Notes: generated from the sequence alone by a model not told the origin. DNA of 64,000 nt from VRUE01 sp040879985 (GCA_040879985.1 JBBDJH010000014.1:1-64000), one strand, 5' to 3'; counted from the stretch's first letter, positions 1 through 11,479 are shown. Made by a program: numbers and translations.

Positions 1-35
1 CCGCCCCCACCACCCCTCTTGCCTAGGATGACCGT

Positions 36-2834
<2,799 letters not shown>

Positions 2835-2837
2835 TCG

Positions 2838-2960
2838 CCACGTCCATTCTGGCGGACGCCGGACCAAGCGAGGCAAGGAGGAGGGAGTCGGAGTAGCCCG
2901 CTACTTCGGCGACCGACGACGCCGCATCGCGCCGGTCCGCCGCCGCCAGAATGGACGTGG
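2838..2960. repeat. 123-bp inverted repeat after acnA
   Basis: Left arm 2838-2865 (begins CCACGTCCATTCTGGCGG) pairs with right arm 2934-2960 (ends CCGCCAGAATGGACGTGG). The 68-nt centre itself folds, with GCGAGGC facing GCATCGC and an inner GTAGCCCGCTAC hairpin. It begins 4 nt after the acnA stop codon and lies between convergent genes, so it is likely to form the 3' end of the mRNA. The architecture (distinct centre plus long matched arms) is shared with the elements at 9547, 13294, 20340, 50843, 57672 and 60879, but the centre sequence is its own. Confidence 0.8.
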
Positions 2961-3133
2961 TGCAGGAGGGCCGCGGGAGGCAGGGGGTCCGCGCGACCCT
3001 CACTGCACCTTGCGTCGGTAGCCAGGGAGGGTTGCCGACGCGCCTGCCCCCACGAGCGGGACTGCCCGATGGAAACAGTCAACTGTTACCTATAACGCCT
3101 CCGGGCCCAGAGGTCAAGGTGCCTTGAGCGAAA
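2961..3133. other. Convergent intergenic region with small dyads
   Basis: Space between acnA and the convergent DUF3817 gene; no coding signal seen. It holds an imperfect inverted repeat around 2959-3006 (GTGCAGGAGGG facing ACCCTCACTGCAC), a stem GCGTCGG/CCGACGC at 3013-3042, and two 14-bp palindromes: AACAGTCAACTGTT (3077-3090) and TCAAGGTGCCTTGA (3113-3126). These are most simply read as transcription-end structures for the two converging transcripts, but no T-tract follows them. Confidence 0.4.
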
Positions 3134-3463
3134 CTATGACGTTTCTGACAGGTTTTGCGGCGCTTCAGCCACGCCCCAGCCACGCCGCTCGATCAGTTCG
3201 ATCCCGATCACGCTGCCGACCGGGCCGACCGGGGTGAGCGTCGCCGCCAGCAGGGTGTAGGGCGCCTCACGCCTGACGCAGGCCACCCAGATGACGATGC
3301 ACAGCGCGATGAACCCCAGCCCGTGCGCCCACCCGAAGACCATCGTCGGCGTCTCGAACCCCGGCATCAACCAGAAGAACATCAACCCCGCAAAGAACCC
3401 CAACTCGACCCACGAGAACCGCTTGACCCAAACAAAAAGCCTCCCCGGCACAGGCTTTCTCAC
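3134..3463 (-). CDS. DUF3817 family integral membrane protein
   Basis: Small membrane protein of 109 aa with three hydrophobic segments: WVELGFFAGLMFFWLMPG (about 18-35), WAHGLGFIALCIVIWVACV (about 46-65), and TLLAATLTPVGPVGSVIGIEL (about 73-93). The WAHG motif and overall size match the DUF3817 family, common in actinobacteria and of unknown function. The GTG start at 3463 lies 5 bp after the kgd stop codon, so the two are probably co-transcribed. Codon use is richer in A and T than in kgd. The reading frame stays open far upstream through kgd in another frame; the start was chosen from family length and the tight junction. Confidence 0.8.
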   Translation of the reverse strand: MRKPVPGRLFVWVKRFSWVELGFFAGLMFFWLMPGFETPTMVFGWAHGLGFIALCIVIWVACVRREAPYTLLAATLTPVGPVGSVIGIELIERRGWGVAEAPQNLSETS

Positions 3464-3468
3464 CGCGA

Positions 3469-6400
3469 CTACGCCCCAGGCGTCAACGCGGTGAGCACGA
3501 TCCGTTCCTGCTCGCGCGCGTGGGAGATCGAGTAGCCCTCGCCGGGGCTGGCCCGGGTCGGCCGGCCGACGTAGCCGAGCTCGACCCCTTCCGGCACCAG
3601 GTCGGCGAGGCGGCGCGACATCACCTTCCAGCAGCCCATGTTGCGCGGCTCCTCCTGCGCCCAGACGATCTCCTTCAGGTTGGGGTAGGAGGCGATCAGC
3701 TCGCTCAGCTGCTCTTTGGCGAACGGGTAGAGCAGCTCGACCCGGGCGATCGCGACCTTCTCGGCCGCCGCGCGACGGTCGCTGGCGTCGATGTCCCAGT
3801 AGACCTTGCCGGTGCAGAGCACCAGCCGCTCGATCTTCTCGCGGCGCTCGGTCGCGGTCGGGTCGTCGAGGATGAAGTGGAAGTGGCCGCTGCTGAGCTG
3901 CTCCGGCGTGGCGGCGGCGCGGTCGAGGCGCAGCAGCCCCTTGGGGGTGAAGACGATCAGCGGGCGCGGCTTGCGGATCAGCGCCTGGCGGCGCAGCAGG
4001 TGGAAGTACTGGGCGGCGTTGCTGGGGTTGGCGATGCGGATGTTGCCCTCCGCGGCGAGCGCGAGGAAGCGCTCGATGCGGGCGCTGGAGTGCTCCGGCC
4101 CGGAGCCCTCGTAGCCGTGCGGGAGCAGCAGCGTCAGCCGGCTGGTCTGCCCCCACTTGGCCTCGCCGGAGACGATGAAGCTGTCGATGATCACCTGGCC
4201 GGCGTTGCCGAAGTCGCCGAACTGCGCCTCCCAGAGGACCAGGGCGTCGGGGGTCGCCGAGGAGTAGCCGTACTCGAAGCCGAGGCAGGCGATCTCCGAG
4301 AGCGGGCTGTTGTAGAGCTCGAAGGGCGCCTTCGCGCCGGGCAGGTTCTGCATCGGGCAGTAGGGCAGGCCGGTCTTCTCGTCGTGCAGGACGAGGTGGC
4401 GGTGGGAGAACGTGCCGCGCTCGGTGTCCTGGCCGGTGAGGCGGATGTGGACGCCTTCGCCGAGCAGCGAGGCGAAGGCGAGCGCCTCGGCGTGGCCGAA
4501 CTCGATCCCGCCGCCGGCCAGCGCCTCGCTGCGGTTGCCGAGCGGCTTGCGCAGCTTGCGGTGGATCGTGAAGCTCTCCGGCACCTCGAGCAGCGCCTCG
4601 TTCAGCTCGCCCAGGCGCTCCGCCTCGACCGCCGTTTCGACCGGCGGGCTGGCGCTGCGGTCGAGTTCGCCGGTGCTGGAGGTGGTCACGGTCGGGTCTT
4701 CGTACTCGCCCAGCTCCATCTTCTTGCGCAGGTCCTTGAGCGCCGCCGACATCTCCTCGTGGCGCTCCTTGCGCGCCCCCTCGACGTCCTCGCGGGCGAT
4801 CGTCCCGTCCTCGATCAGCCGCTCGGCGTAGATCTCCGAGACCGGCGGGTGGGCCTTGATTTTGGCGGCGGCGGCCGGCTGCGTGTAGGCGGGCTCGTCG
4901 GTCTCGTTGTGGCCGTAGCGGCGGTAGCCGATCACGTCGATGACGATGTCCCGTTCCCAGCGCTCGCGGTAGGCCATCGCCAGGCGGATCGCCGCTGTGC
5001 AGGCCTCGACGTCGTCGGCGTTGACGTGGACGATCGGCACGTTGAATCCCTTCGCCATGTCGGCCGCGTAGGGGGTCGAGCGGGCGTCCTCGGGGTCGGT
5101 CGTGAAGCCCACCTGGTTGTTCTGGATGACGTGGACGGTGCCGCCGGTCGTGTAGCCGCGCAGCGCCTGCAGGTTGAACGTCTCGGCGACCACGCCCTGG
5201 CCGGGGAAGGCGGCGTCGCCGTGCAGCAGGACCGGCACGGCGCGCTTCGGTTCGTGCTCGAGCGTCGCGCCGTCGAGCTCGGACTGGAGGAAGCGGGTCG
5301 CGCCCTCGACCACCGGGTCGACGAACTCGAGGTGGCTGGGGTTGGGGTAGAGGCGGACGGCGATCTTCTCCCCTTCGTGCGTCTCGTAGGTGCCCTGGTG
5401 GCCGTAGTGGTACTTGACGTCGCCGGTGCCGCCGTGCGGGATCGCGGCGACCGCCTTGACCATCTCGATCTGCTTGGCGCCCTCGAACTCGGCGAGGATC
5501 GACTCGACCGAGCGGCCGAGGTTGTGGGCGAGGACGGCGAGCCGGCCGCGGTGGGCCATCCCGAAGACGACCTCCTCGGCGCCGGCGCGGCCGGCCAGGG
5601 TGACCAGCTCGTCGAGCATCGGCACGATCGCGTCGAGCCCCTCGATCGTGAAGATCTTCTGCCCCAGGTAGGCCTTCTCGACGAAGCGCTCGAACTCGAA
5701 GACGTCGATCAGGCGGTCGAGCAGGCGGCGCTTCTCGTCGTCGGCGAGCGGCTGGCGGTGGGCGCCGGTCTCGACCATCTCGCGCAGCCAGGTGCGCTGC
5801 TGGTGGGAGGAGAGGTGCTCGAACTGGTAGGCGATCGGGCCGCAGTAGGCCTCGCGCATGCGCGGCAGCACGTCGAGCAGGCTCTCGCCGGGGACGCCGA
5901 TGCGCAGGATCGAGGCCGGCACGCGGGCCATCAGCTCCGGGGTCAGGTTGAGGTTCTCGGGCTGAATCGCCGGGTCGCCTTTGGGCTCGCGCCCGAGCGG
6001 GTCGAGCCGGGCGGCGAGGTGGCCGTGGGTGCGGTAGCCCTTGAGCAGCGAGGTGGCGGCCTGGACGGCGCCGAGCAGCTCCTCGTCGGGGGCGCCGGGC
6101 GTCGCCGGCGCGGGGGCGGCGCCGAGTGGGGGGGCCGAGGCCGAGGCGGGGTGGGCGGCGGCGAGCGGCGCGGGGTCGATGCCGAGGTCGGCGGCGACCG
6201 CCTCGTAGAAATCGTCCTCGCCTTCGAGCAGCTGTTCGATCCGGCGCAGGAAGGCGCCCGACTCGGCGCCCTGGATCACCCGGTGGTCGTAGGTCGAGGT
6301 CAGCGTCATCGTCTTCGAGACGCCGAGCTGGCGCAGCCGGTCGGGCGCGGCGTGGGCCCACTCGGGCGGGTAGGCGATCGCGCCGGCGGCGACGATCGCG

Positions 6401-7518
6401 CTCTGGCCCTTCATCAGGCGCGGCACCGAGGCGACGGTGCCGATCCCGCCGGGGTTGGTCAGGGAGATGTTGGTGCCCTGGAAGTCGTCGGCGGTGAGCT
6501 TGCTCTCGCGCGTCTTCGTGATCAGTTCCTCGTAGCAGGAGTGGAAGGCGGCGAAGTCGAGCCCGTCGGCGCCCTTGATCGCCGGGACCATCAGGCTGTG
6601 CGAGCCGTCCTTGCGCTCGACATCGACCGCGATGCCGAGGTTGACCGGGCTGCCCTCGATCGCGAACGGCTTGCCCTCGCGCTGCTCGAAGCTGCGCGTC
6701 ATCACCGGCCACTGCCTCGCGGCCCCCACGATCGCCCAGGCGATCAGGTGGGTGAAGGAGACCTTCAGCCCGCGCTCCTTGAGCTGCCCGTTCAGCGCCT
6801 TGCGCTTGGCGTCGAGCGTGTCGACGGCGACGGTCCGGAACGAGGTCGCGGTGGGCACCTCGCGGCTGTCGTTCATAGCCTGGGCCAGCATCGCGGCCGG
6901 CCCGCGCAACGCCTTCGCCTCGCCAACAACCCCCGCTCCGCTGTTCCTTTCCCCGGCTATATCGGGAGAAGGAACAGCGGAACCGGAGTTGGCGGCCTCG
7001 AGGACGTCCTCCTTGGTGACCTTGCCGCCCGGACCCTTGCCGGCTACGGCCCCCAAATCAACGCCGTTCTCTTCAGCTATCCGCCGAGCGACGGGGGTGG
7101 CCCGAACGCCATCGGCCCCGTTCGCGTCGCCGGGCTTTCCAGCGCCCCTCCCGCGGGTGGCGGAGGGGAGGGGGGTGGTCGGCCGGGTGAGGCCGCTAAC
7201 ACCCCCCTCCCCTCCGACAGGACCCGCGGTTGAAACCTCAGAACCCTCGGCCGTCCCGCCACCACCATCGCCCGGCTCCATCTCAGCCAGCGGCGCCCCC
7301 ACAGGCACCTCGTCGTCGACCGCCGCGATCAGCTTCGTGATCACCCCGTCGGCCGGCGCCGGCACCTCCGCGTCGACCTTGTCGGTCGAGACCTCGACAA
7401 CCGTGTCGCCCTCGCTGACGAAGTCTCCCTCGGCCACATGCCACTCGAGAACGATGCCCTCGGTGACCGACTCACCCATCTCGGGCATCTGGATCTGCAC
7501 GGTCGCCGTTTGCGCCAT
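3469..7518 (-). CDS. kgd: Fused 2-oxoglutarate dehydrogenase E2-E1 with N-terminal lipoyl domain
   Basis: 1349 aa. Domain order: lipoyl domain (1-82, lipoyl lysine K47 in STDKVDAEV), a Gly/Pro-rich linker, an E3/E1-binding domain (about 139-173, ATPVARRIAEENGVDLGAVAG), a second linker, a succinyltransferase-like catalytic domain (about 200-430, TYDHRVIQGAESGAFL), then a thiamine-diphosphate E1 decarboxylase (about 480-1349, HGDAAFPGQGVVAE and NNQVGFTTDP). This is the actinobacterial Kgd/OdhA layout, but those enzymes as I know them lack the lipoyl and binding domains, so this chain could carry both E1 and E2 roles. Two palindromic DNA insertions lie in the linkers (6937-6981 and 7151-7229). 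It is divergent from the SDR gene, with only 26 bp between the start codons. Confidence 0.95.
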   Translation of the reverse strand: MAQTATVQIQMPEMGESVTEGIVLEWHVAEGDFVSEGDTVVEVSTDKVDAEVPAPADGVITKLIAAVDDEVPVGAPLAEMEPGDGGGGTAEGSEVSTAGPVGGEGGVSGLTRPTTPLPSATRGRGAGKPGDANGADGVRATPVARRIAEENGVDLGAVAGKGPGGKVTKEDVLEAANSGSAVPSPDIAGERNSGAGVVGEAKALRGPAAMLAQAMNDSREVPTATSFRTVAVDTLDAKRKALNGQLKERGLKVSFTHLIAWAIVGAARQWPVMTRSFEQREGKPFAIEGSPVNLGIAVDVERKDGSHSLMVPAIKGADGLDFAAFHSCYEELITKTRESKLTADDFQGTNISLTNPGGIGTVASVPRLMKGQSAIVAAGAIAYPPEWAHAAPDRLRQLGVSKTMTLTSTYDHRVIQGAESGAFLRRIEQLLEGEDDFYEAVAADLGIDPAPLAAAHPASASAPPLGAAPAPATPGAPDEELLGAVQAATSLLKGYRTHGHLAARLDPLGREPKGDPAIQPENLNLTPELMARVPASILRIGVPGESLLDVLPRMREAYCGPIAYQFEHLSSHQQRTWLREMVETGAHRQPLADDEKRRLLDRLIDVFEFERFVEKAYLGQKIFTIEGLDAIVPMLDELVTLAGRAGAEEVVFGMAHRGRLAVLAHNLGRSVESILAEFEGAKQIEMVKAVAAIPHGGTGDVKYHYGHQGTYETHEGEKIAVRLYPNPSHLEFVDPVVEGATRFLQSELDGATLEHEPKRAVPVLLHGDAAFPGQGVVAETFNLQALRGYTTGGTVHVIQNNQVGFTTDPEDARSTPYAADMAKGFNVPIVHVNADDVEACTAAIRLAMAYRERWERDIVIDVIGYRRYGHNETDEPAYTQPAAAAKIKAHPPVSEIYAERLIEDGTIAREDVEGARKERHEEMSAALKDLRKKMELGEYEDPTVTTSSTGELDRSASPPVETAVEAERLGELNEALLEVPESFTIHRKLRKPLGNRSEALAGGGIEFGHAEALAFASLLGEGVHIRLTGQDTERGTFSHRHLVLHDEKTGLPYCPMQNLPGAKAPFELYNSPLSEIACLGFEYGYSSATPDALVLWEAQFGDFGNAGQVIIDSFIVSGEAKWGQTSRLTLLLPHGYEGSGPEHSSARIERFLALAAEGNIRIANPSNAAQYFHLLRRQALIRKPRPLIVFTPKGLLRLDRAAATPEQLSSGHFHFILDDPTATERREKIERLVLCTGKVYWDIDASDRRAAAEKVAIARVELLYPFAKEQLSELIASYPNLKEIVWAQEEPRNMGCWKVMSRRLADLVPEGVELGYVGRPTRASPGEGYSISHAREQERIVLTALTPGA
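6937..6981. repeat. 45-bp palindromic element, in-frame copy in kgd
   Basis: Arms TCCGCTGTTCCTT and AAGGAACAGCGGA (13 bp, perfect) flank a 19-bp centre containing GGCTATATC. It encodes residues 180-194 of Kgd (SAVPSPDIAGERNSG) in the linker between the binding domain and the E2 catalytic domain. At 45 bp (15 codons) it keeps the frame. Sister copies lie at 12876, 47453 and 60160. Confidence 0.9.
7151..7229. repeat. 79-bp inverted repeat in the kgd linker
   Basis: Left arm 7151-7177 (CCGCGGGTGGCGGAGGGG...) pairs with right arm 7200-7229 (...CCCCTCCGACAGGACCCGCGG), apart from a 3-nt indel, around a 22-nt centre. It encodes part of the Gly/Pro/Arg-rich linker between the lipoyl and binding domains (about residues 97-122). 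It does not resemble the 45-bp element, so kgd carries two unrelated palindromes within 300 bp. Confidence 0.75.
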
Positions 7519-7544
7519 CTCTCAATTGAGTGTATGAAACAGCG

Positions 7545-9536
7545 ATGAACTACTTCGTCACCGGCGCCACCGGCTTCATCGGACGCAACCTCGTCGCCCG
7601 CCTGCTGCAGCGCGAGGGGACGATCTACGCCCTGGTCCGGGCCGGATCGCGGGGCCGCCTCGAGGAGCTGCGAACGGCCTGGGGAGCCGACGGGGCGCGG
7701 GTCGTGCCGGTCTCCGGCGACCTCTCCCAGTCCGCCCTCGGCGTCTCCGAGGAGGATCTGCTGACCCTGCGCGGCGAGGTCGACCACTTCTTCCACCTGG
7801 CGGCGATCTACGACATGGCCGCCGGCGCCGAGGCCCAGGAGGTCGCCAACGTCGAGGGCACCCGGCACGCGGTCGAGCTGGCCGGGGCGATCGAGGCCGG
7901 CTGCTTCCACCAGGTCAGCTCGATCGCCGCCGCCGGCCTCTACAGGGGCACCTGGACCGAGGAGATGTTCGACGAGGCCGAAGACCTCGACACCCATCCA
8001 TACTTCCGCACCAAGCACGAGTCGGAGCGGGTCGTGCGCGAGGACTGCGGCCGGCCCTGGCGCGTCTACCGGCCGGGGATCGTCGTCGGCGACTCGCGCA
8101 CCGGCGAGATCGACAAGATCGACGGCCCCTACTACATGTTCAAGCTGCTGCAGCAGGCGCGCCGGGTGCTGCCCTCCTGGCTGCCGACGGTCGGGGTCGA
8201 AGGCGGCGAGATAAACATCGTCCCGGTCGACTACGTCGCCGACGCGATCGACCACATCGCCCATCAGCCGGGTCTCGACGGCCGCGCCTTCCACCTCACC
8301 GACCCGCGCGCGAAGACCGCCGGCGACGTGCTCAACCTCTTCGCCCATGCGGCCGACGCGCCGCAGGCGGCGCTGCAGCTCGACTCCGGCATCACCGACC
8401 CGGCGACCAGCCTGGTCCGCACCGGCCTGAGGTTCTTCCCGCCGGCCAAGCGGGCGGTGAAGATGGCGCTGGGCGAGGCCGGCATCCCGGCCGGCGTGCT
8501 CAGCTACGTCAACTACCCGACCCACTTCGACTCGACCGGGGCGGAGGCGGCGCTGGCCGGCTCTGGCATCGAGGTGCCGCCGCTGGAGAGCTACGCCGAC
8601 CGCGTCTGGGACTACTGGGAGCGCAACCTCGACCCCGGCCTGTTCAAGGACCGCTCGCTGTCGGCGGCGGTGCGCGGCAAGGTCGTGCTGATCACCGGCG
8701 CCTCCTCGGGGATCGGCAAAGCGGCCGCCGTCAAGGTCGCCGACGCGGGCGCGACGGTGCTGCTGGTCGCCCGCTCGGTCGACAAGCTCGAAGAGACCAA
8801 ACGGGAGATTGAGACAGCCGGCGGCGTCGCCCATATCCACCGCTGCGACATGTCCGACACCGACGATGTCGAGCGGATGGCCGCGGAGGTGCTCGCCTAC
8901 CACGGGCGGGTCGACGTCCTCGTCAACAACGCCGGCCGCTCGATCCGCCGCTCGGTCAAACTCTCCTACGAGCGCTTCCACGACTACGAGCGGACGATCC
9001 AGGTCAACTACTTCGGCGCGGTGCGGCTGATCCTCGCCCTGCTGCCCTCGATGCAGGCCCACAAGTCGGGCCACATCGTCAACATCAGCTCGATCGGGTC
9101 GCAGACCAACCCGCCGCGCTTCTCGGCCTACGTCGCCTCGAAGGCGGCGCTCGACGCGTTCAGCCGGGTGATCGCCTCCGAGGTGGTCGACGACGGGGTC
9201 GACATCACGACGATCTACATGCCGCTGGTGCGCACGCCGATGATCGCGCCGACGCGGATGTACGACATGTTCCCGGCGATCACGCCCGAGGAGGCGGCGG
9301 AGATGATCGCGGGGGCGATGGTCGGCAGGCCGAAGAAAGTGGCGACCCGGCTGGGCACCTTCGGCGAGCTGCTCTACGCGGTCGCCCCGACGGTCAGCGA
9401 CAGGATCCTCAACACGGCCTACAAACTGTTTCCGGAGTCGCAGGCGGCCAAGGGGAAGGGTGAGGAGGCGCCCGACCGGGCGCCGACCACCGAGGCCGTC
9501 GCCTTCGCGCATTTGATGAAAGGTGTGCACTGGTAG
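7545..9536 (+). CDS. Two-domain SDR oxidoreductase, fatty acyl-CoA reductase-like
   Basis: 663 aa with two NAD(P)-binding modules. The N-terminal extended-SDR half has VTGATGFIGRNL (residues 5-16) and a YFRTK active-site pair at about 153-157. The C-terminal classical-SDR half has ITGASSGIGKAA (about 383-394), NNAG, NISSIGS (about 511) and YVASK (about 527). Length and tandem organisation match mycobacterial AcrA1-type and Marinobacter-type fatty acyl-CoA reductases, so an acyl-CoA or aldehyde substrate is plausible; substrate is inference. The ATG at 7545 was chosen over GTG 7530 because it begins directly at the Rossmann strand. Divergent from kgd. Confidence 0.85.
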   Translation: MNYFVTGATGFIGRNLVARLLQREGTIYALVRAGSRGRLEELRTAWGADGARVVPVSGDLSQSALGVSEEDLLTLRGEVDHFFHLAAIYDMAAGAEAQEVANVEGTRHAVELAGAIEAGCFHQVSSIAAAGLYRGTWTEEMFDEAEDLDTHPYFRTKHESERVVREDCGRPWRVYRPGIVVGDSRTGEIDKIDGPYYMFKLLQQARRVLPSWLPTVGVEGGEINIVPVDYVADAIDHIAHQPGLDGRAFHLTDPRAKTAGDVLNLFAHAADAPQAALQLDSGITDPATSLVRTGLRFFPPAKRAVKMALGEAGIPAGVLSYVNYPTHFDSTGAEAALAGSGIEVPPLESYADRVWDYWERNLDPGLFKDRSLSAAVRGKVVLITGASSGIGKAAAVKVADAGATVLLVARSVDKLEETKREIETAGGVAHIHRCDMSDTDDVERMAAEVLAYHGRVDVLVNNAGRSIRRSVKLSYERFHDYERTIQVNYFGAVRLILALLPSMQAHKSGHIVNISSIGSQTNPPRFSAYVASKAALDAFSRVIASEVVDDGVDITTIYMPLVRTPMIAPTRMYDMFPAITPEEAAEMIAGAMVGRPKKVATRLGTFGELLYAVAPTVSDRILNTAYKLFPESQAAKGKGEEAPDRAPTTEAVAFAHLMKGVHW

Positions 9537-9546
9537 GTGTCGCGCG

Positions 9547-9667
9547 GGGAGGGGCAGGGGGAGTCCCTCCGGGGTGCTGGATTTTTCGCTCGCTGACCGT
9601 CCGGTACTCGCTGAGCGTCAAGCGAAAAATTGACGCCGCACCCTGCGGGACACCCCCTGCCCCTCCC
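9547..9667. repeat. 121-bp palindromic element, 'TTTTTCGC' family, copy A
   Basis: Arms 9547-9567 (GGGAGGGGCAGGGGGAGTCC) and 9647-9667 are inversely matched. The centre contains GCTGGATTTTTCGCTCGCTG and AAGCGAAAAATTGACGCCGC, which are shared with copies at 13294 and 50843. It starts 10 nt after the SDR stop. Read as RNA of the upstream gene it has the same orientation as the other two copies. Confidence 0.85.
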
Positions 9668-9736
9668 TCACGGTCGCCTTACGCCGCTTCGCGAGGCACC
9701 CGCGCGACGATCCCCGCCGCGCTTGGCTCCCTCCAT

Positions 9737-9790
9737 CCGCTGATCGTAGCTTTTTCCGGGCTATAGGGCGGAAAATGCTGCGATCTGCGG
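9737..9790. repeat. 54-bp hairpin with CTATAG centre
   Basis: Arms 9737-9758 and 9769-9790 pair (CCGCTGATCG... against ...CGATCTGCGG, with three mismatches) around the centre GGCTATAGGG. The centre resembles those at 33258 and in the 45-bp elements, while the arms differ. It ends 21 bp before the start of the flavoenzyme gene. Just upstream (9676-9693) is CGCCGCTTCGCGAGGCAC, matching the right end of the element at 20340. Confidence 0.7.
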
Positions 9791-9811
9791 TGGGACCTAC
9801 GATGCTTGCCG

Positions 9812-11479
9812 ATGAGCGAGCGGCGGCTGAAGCATTGGGGGTGGGGGTACGAGGATCAGGCGCCTTCTCGGAGGGAGCTTGAGGAGGCTGCGGTTGGGAT
9901 TCGGGAGCGGTTTGGGTTTGGGGAGGCGGCTGAGGAGGCGGTGTCGCTTGAGGCGGTGGAGGTGCGGGCGTCGCGGTTGAAGGCGCCGGGTGGGTTTGGG
10001 GATCTGTTTGTGGATGGGAAGTACGAGCGGGTCTCGCGGGCGTTGGGGAAGGCTTACCGGGACGTGGTGCGGGGGTTTCGGGGGGAATTCGAGAATCCAC
10101 CCGATCTTGTGGCGATGCCCAAGGACGAGTCGGAGATCGAGGTGGTGCTCTCCTGGTGCGAGTCGGAGGGGGCCGCGGTCGTTCCCTTCGGCGGCGGGAC
10201 GAGCGTCGTCGGCGGGGTCGAGGGGCGGCTGGGGGAGCGGCCGTTTGTCTCACTCGATCTGCGGCGCTTGGACCGGGTGCTGGAAGTCGACGCCGAGTCG
10301 ATGGCGGCGCGGATCCAGGCCGGCGCGACCGGGCCGCTGCTGGAGGCGCAGCTGCGCGAGCACGGGCTGACCCTGCGCCACTTCCCCCAGTCGTTCGAGT
10401 ACTCGACCCTGGGCGGCTGGATCGCGACCCGGGCGGGCGGGCACTTCGCCACCCTCCACACCCACATCGACGACCTGGTCGAGTCGGTGCGGGCGATCAC
10501 GCCGCGCGGGACCTGGGAGAGCCGGCGGCTGCCGGGCTCGGGGGCGGGCCCGTCGCCGGACCGGGCGCTGATCGGCTCGGAGGGGATCCTCGGCGTGATC
10601 GGCGAGGCCTGGATGCGGGTGCGCCCGCGGCCCGAGTTCAAGGCCTCCTGCGGGGTCGAGTTCGACCAGTTCCTCGCCGCCGCGGGCGCCGTGCGCGAGA
10701 TCTCGCAGTCGGGACTGCACCCGAGCAACTGCCGCCTGCTCGACGCCGTCGAGGCGGGCATGACCGGCGCCGGCTCGGGCGAGCGGAGCCTGCTCGTGCT
10801 CGGCTTCGAGTCCGCCCACCACCCCGTCGAGGCCCCGATGGCGCTGGCCCTGGCGATCGCCCGCGAGCACGGTGGCGATCCGGGCGAGGTGCGCACCCAG
10901 TCCCCGCCGGCGGGCCGAGGGAACGGGTCGGAGGGCACGACCGGTGGTCGCCGCGACGGCGAGAGTGGCGACTCGGTCGGAGCCTGGCGCTCCGCCTTCC
11001 TGCTCGCCCCTTACCTGCGCGACACCTTCGTCGCCTGCGGCGTGCTCTCCGAGACCTTCGAGACGGCGATTACCTGGGACCGCTTCGAGGACTTCCACGC
11101 GACCGCGATCGACGCCGTCCGGGCCAAGGTCGCCGAGGTCTGCGACGCACCGGCCGAGGGGCCGGGCGCGCCCCGGGTCAGCTGCCGCTTCACCCACGTC
11201 TACCCGGACGGCCCGGCGCCCTACTTCACGGTGATGGCGCCGGCGGCGCGCGGCGGCGAGGTCGCGCAGTGGGACGAGATCAAGGCCGCCGCGGCCGAGG
11301 CCGTGATCGAAGGCGGCGGCACGATCACCCACCACCACGCCGTCGGTCGCGACCACCGCCCCTGGTACGACCGCCAACGCCCGGCCCCCTTCGCGGCAGC
11401 CCTGCGTGCCGCCAAGTCGGAGCTCGACCCAGCGGCCATTCTAAATCCCGGCGTCTTAATCGACCCAGAGCGCGACTGA
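9812..11479 (+). CDS. FAD-binding oxidase, alkyl-DHAP synthase-like
   Basis: 555 aa. The N-terminus (RRLKHWGWGYEDQAPSRREL) is typical of bacterial alkyldihydroxyacetonephosphate synthase-like proteins. The FAD-binding PCMH motif VVPFGGGTSVVGG lies at about 123-135, and the histidine loop THHHAVGRDHRPWYD at about 506-520 matches the AGPS active site. The family exchanges an acyl for an alkyl group on DHAP or oxidises 2-hydroxy acids; the actual substrate is unknown. A 28-residue Gly/Ser/Arg-rich stretch at about 362-390 looks like an insertion. The first ~100 codons are strongly G- and T-rich in third positions, unlike the rest. The ATG at 9812 is preferred over TTG 9806. Confidence 0.85.
   Translation: MSERRLKHWGWGYEDQAPSRRELEEAAVGIRERFGFGEAAEEAVSLEAVEVRASRLKAPGGFGDLFVDGKYERVSRALGKAYRDVVRGFRGEFENPPDLVAMPKDESEIEVVLSWCESEGAAVVPFGGGTSVVGGVEGRLGERPFVSLDLRRLDRVLEVDAESMAARIQAGATGPLLEAQLREHGLTLRHFPQSFEYSTLGGWIATRAGGHFATLHTHIDDLVESVRAITPRGTWESRRLPGSGAGPSPDRALIGSEGILGVIGEAWMRVRPRPEFKASCGVEFDQFLAAAGAVREISQSGLHPSNCRLLDAVEAGMTGAGSGERSLLVLGFESAHHPVEAPMALALAIAREHGGDPGEVRTQSPPAGRGNGSEGTTGGRRDGESGDSVGAWRSAFLLAPYLRDTFVACGVLSETFETAITWDRFEDFHATAIDAVRAKVAEVCDAPAEGPGAPRVSCRFTHVYPDGPAPYFTVMAPAARGGEVAQWDEIKAAAAEAVIEGGGTITHHHAVGRDHRPWYDRQRPAPFAAALRAAKSELDPAAILNPGVLIDPERD

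Noticed and set aside
3520..7233. 1237-codon open frame on the plus strand opposite kgd
   Set aside because: Antisense shadow of a GC-rich gene: repetitive Val/Asp/Gly/Arg composition and no recognisable domain, while the minus strand encodes a full Kgd.
10898..10985. Gly/Ser/Arg-rich insertion in the flavoenzyme gene as another palindromic element
   Set aside because: Only short (5-6 bp) self-complementary stretches are present, not a full inverted repeat, and no second copy was found.
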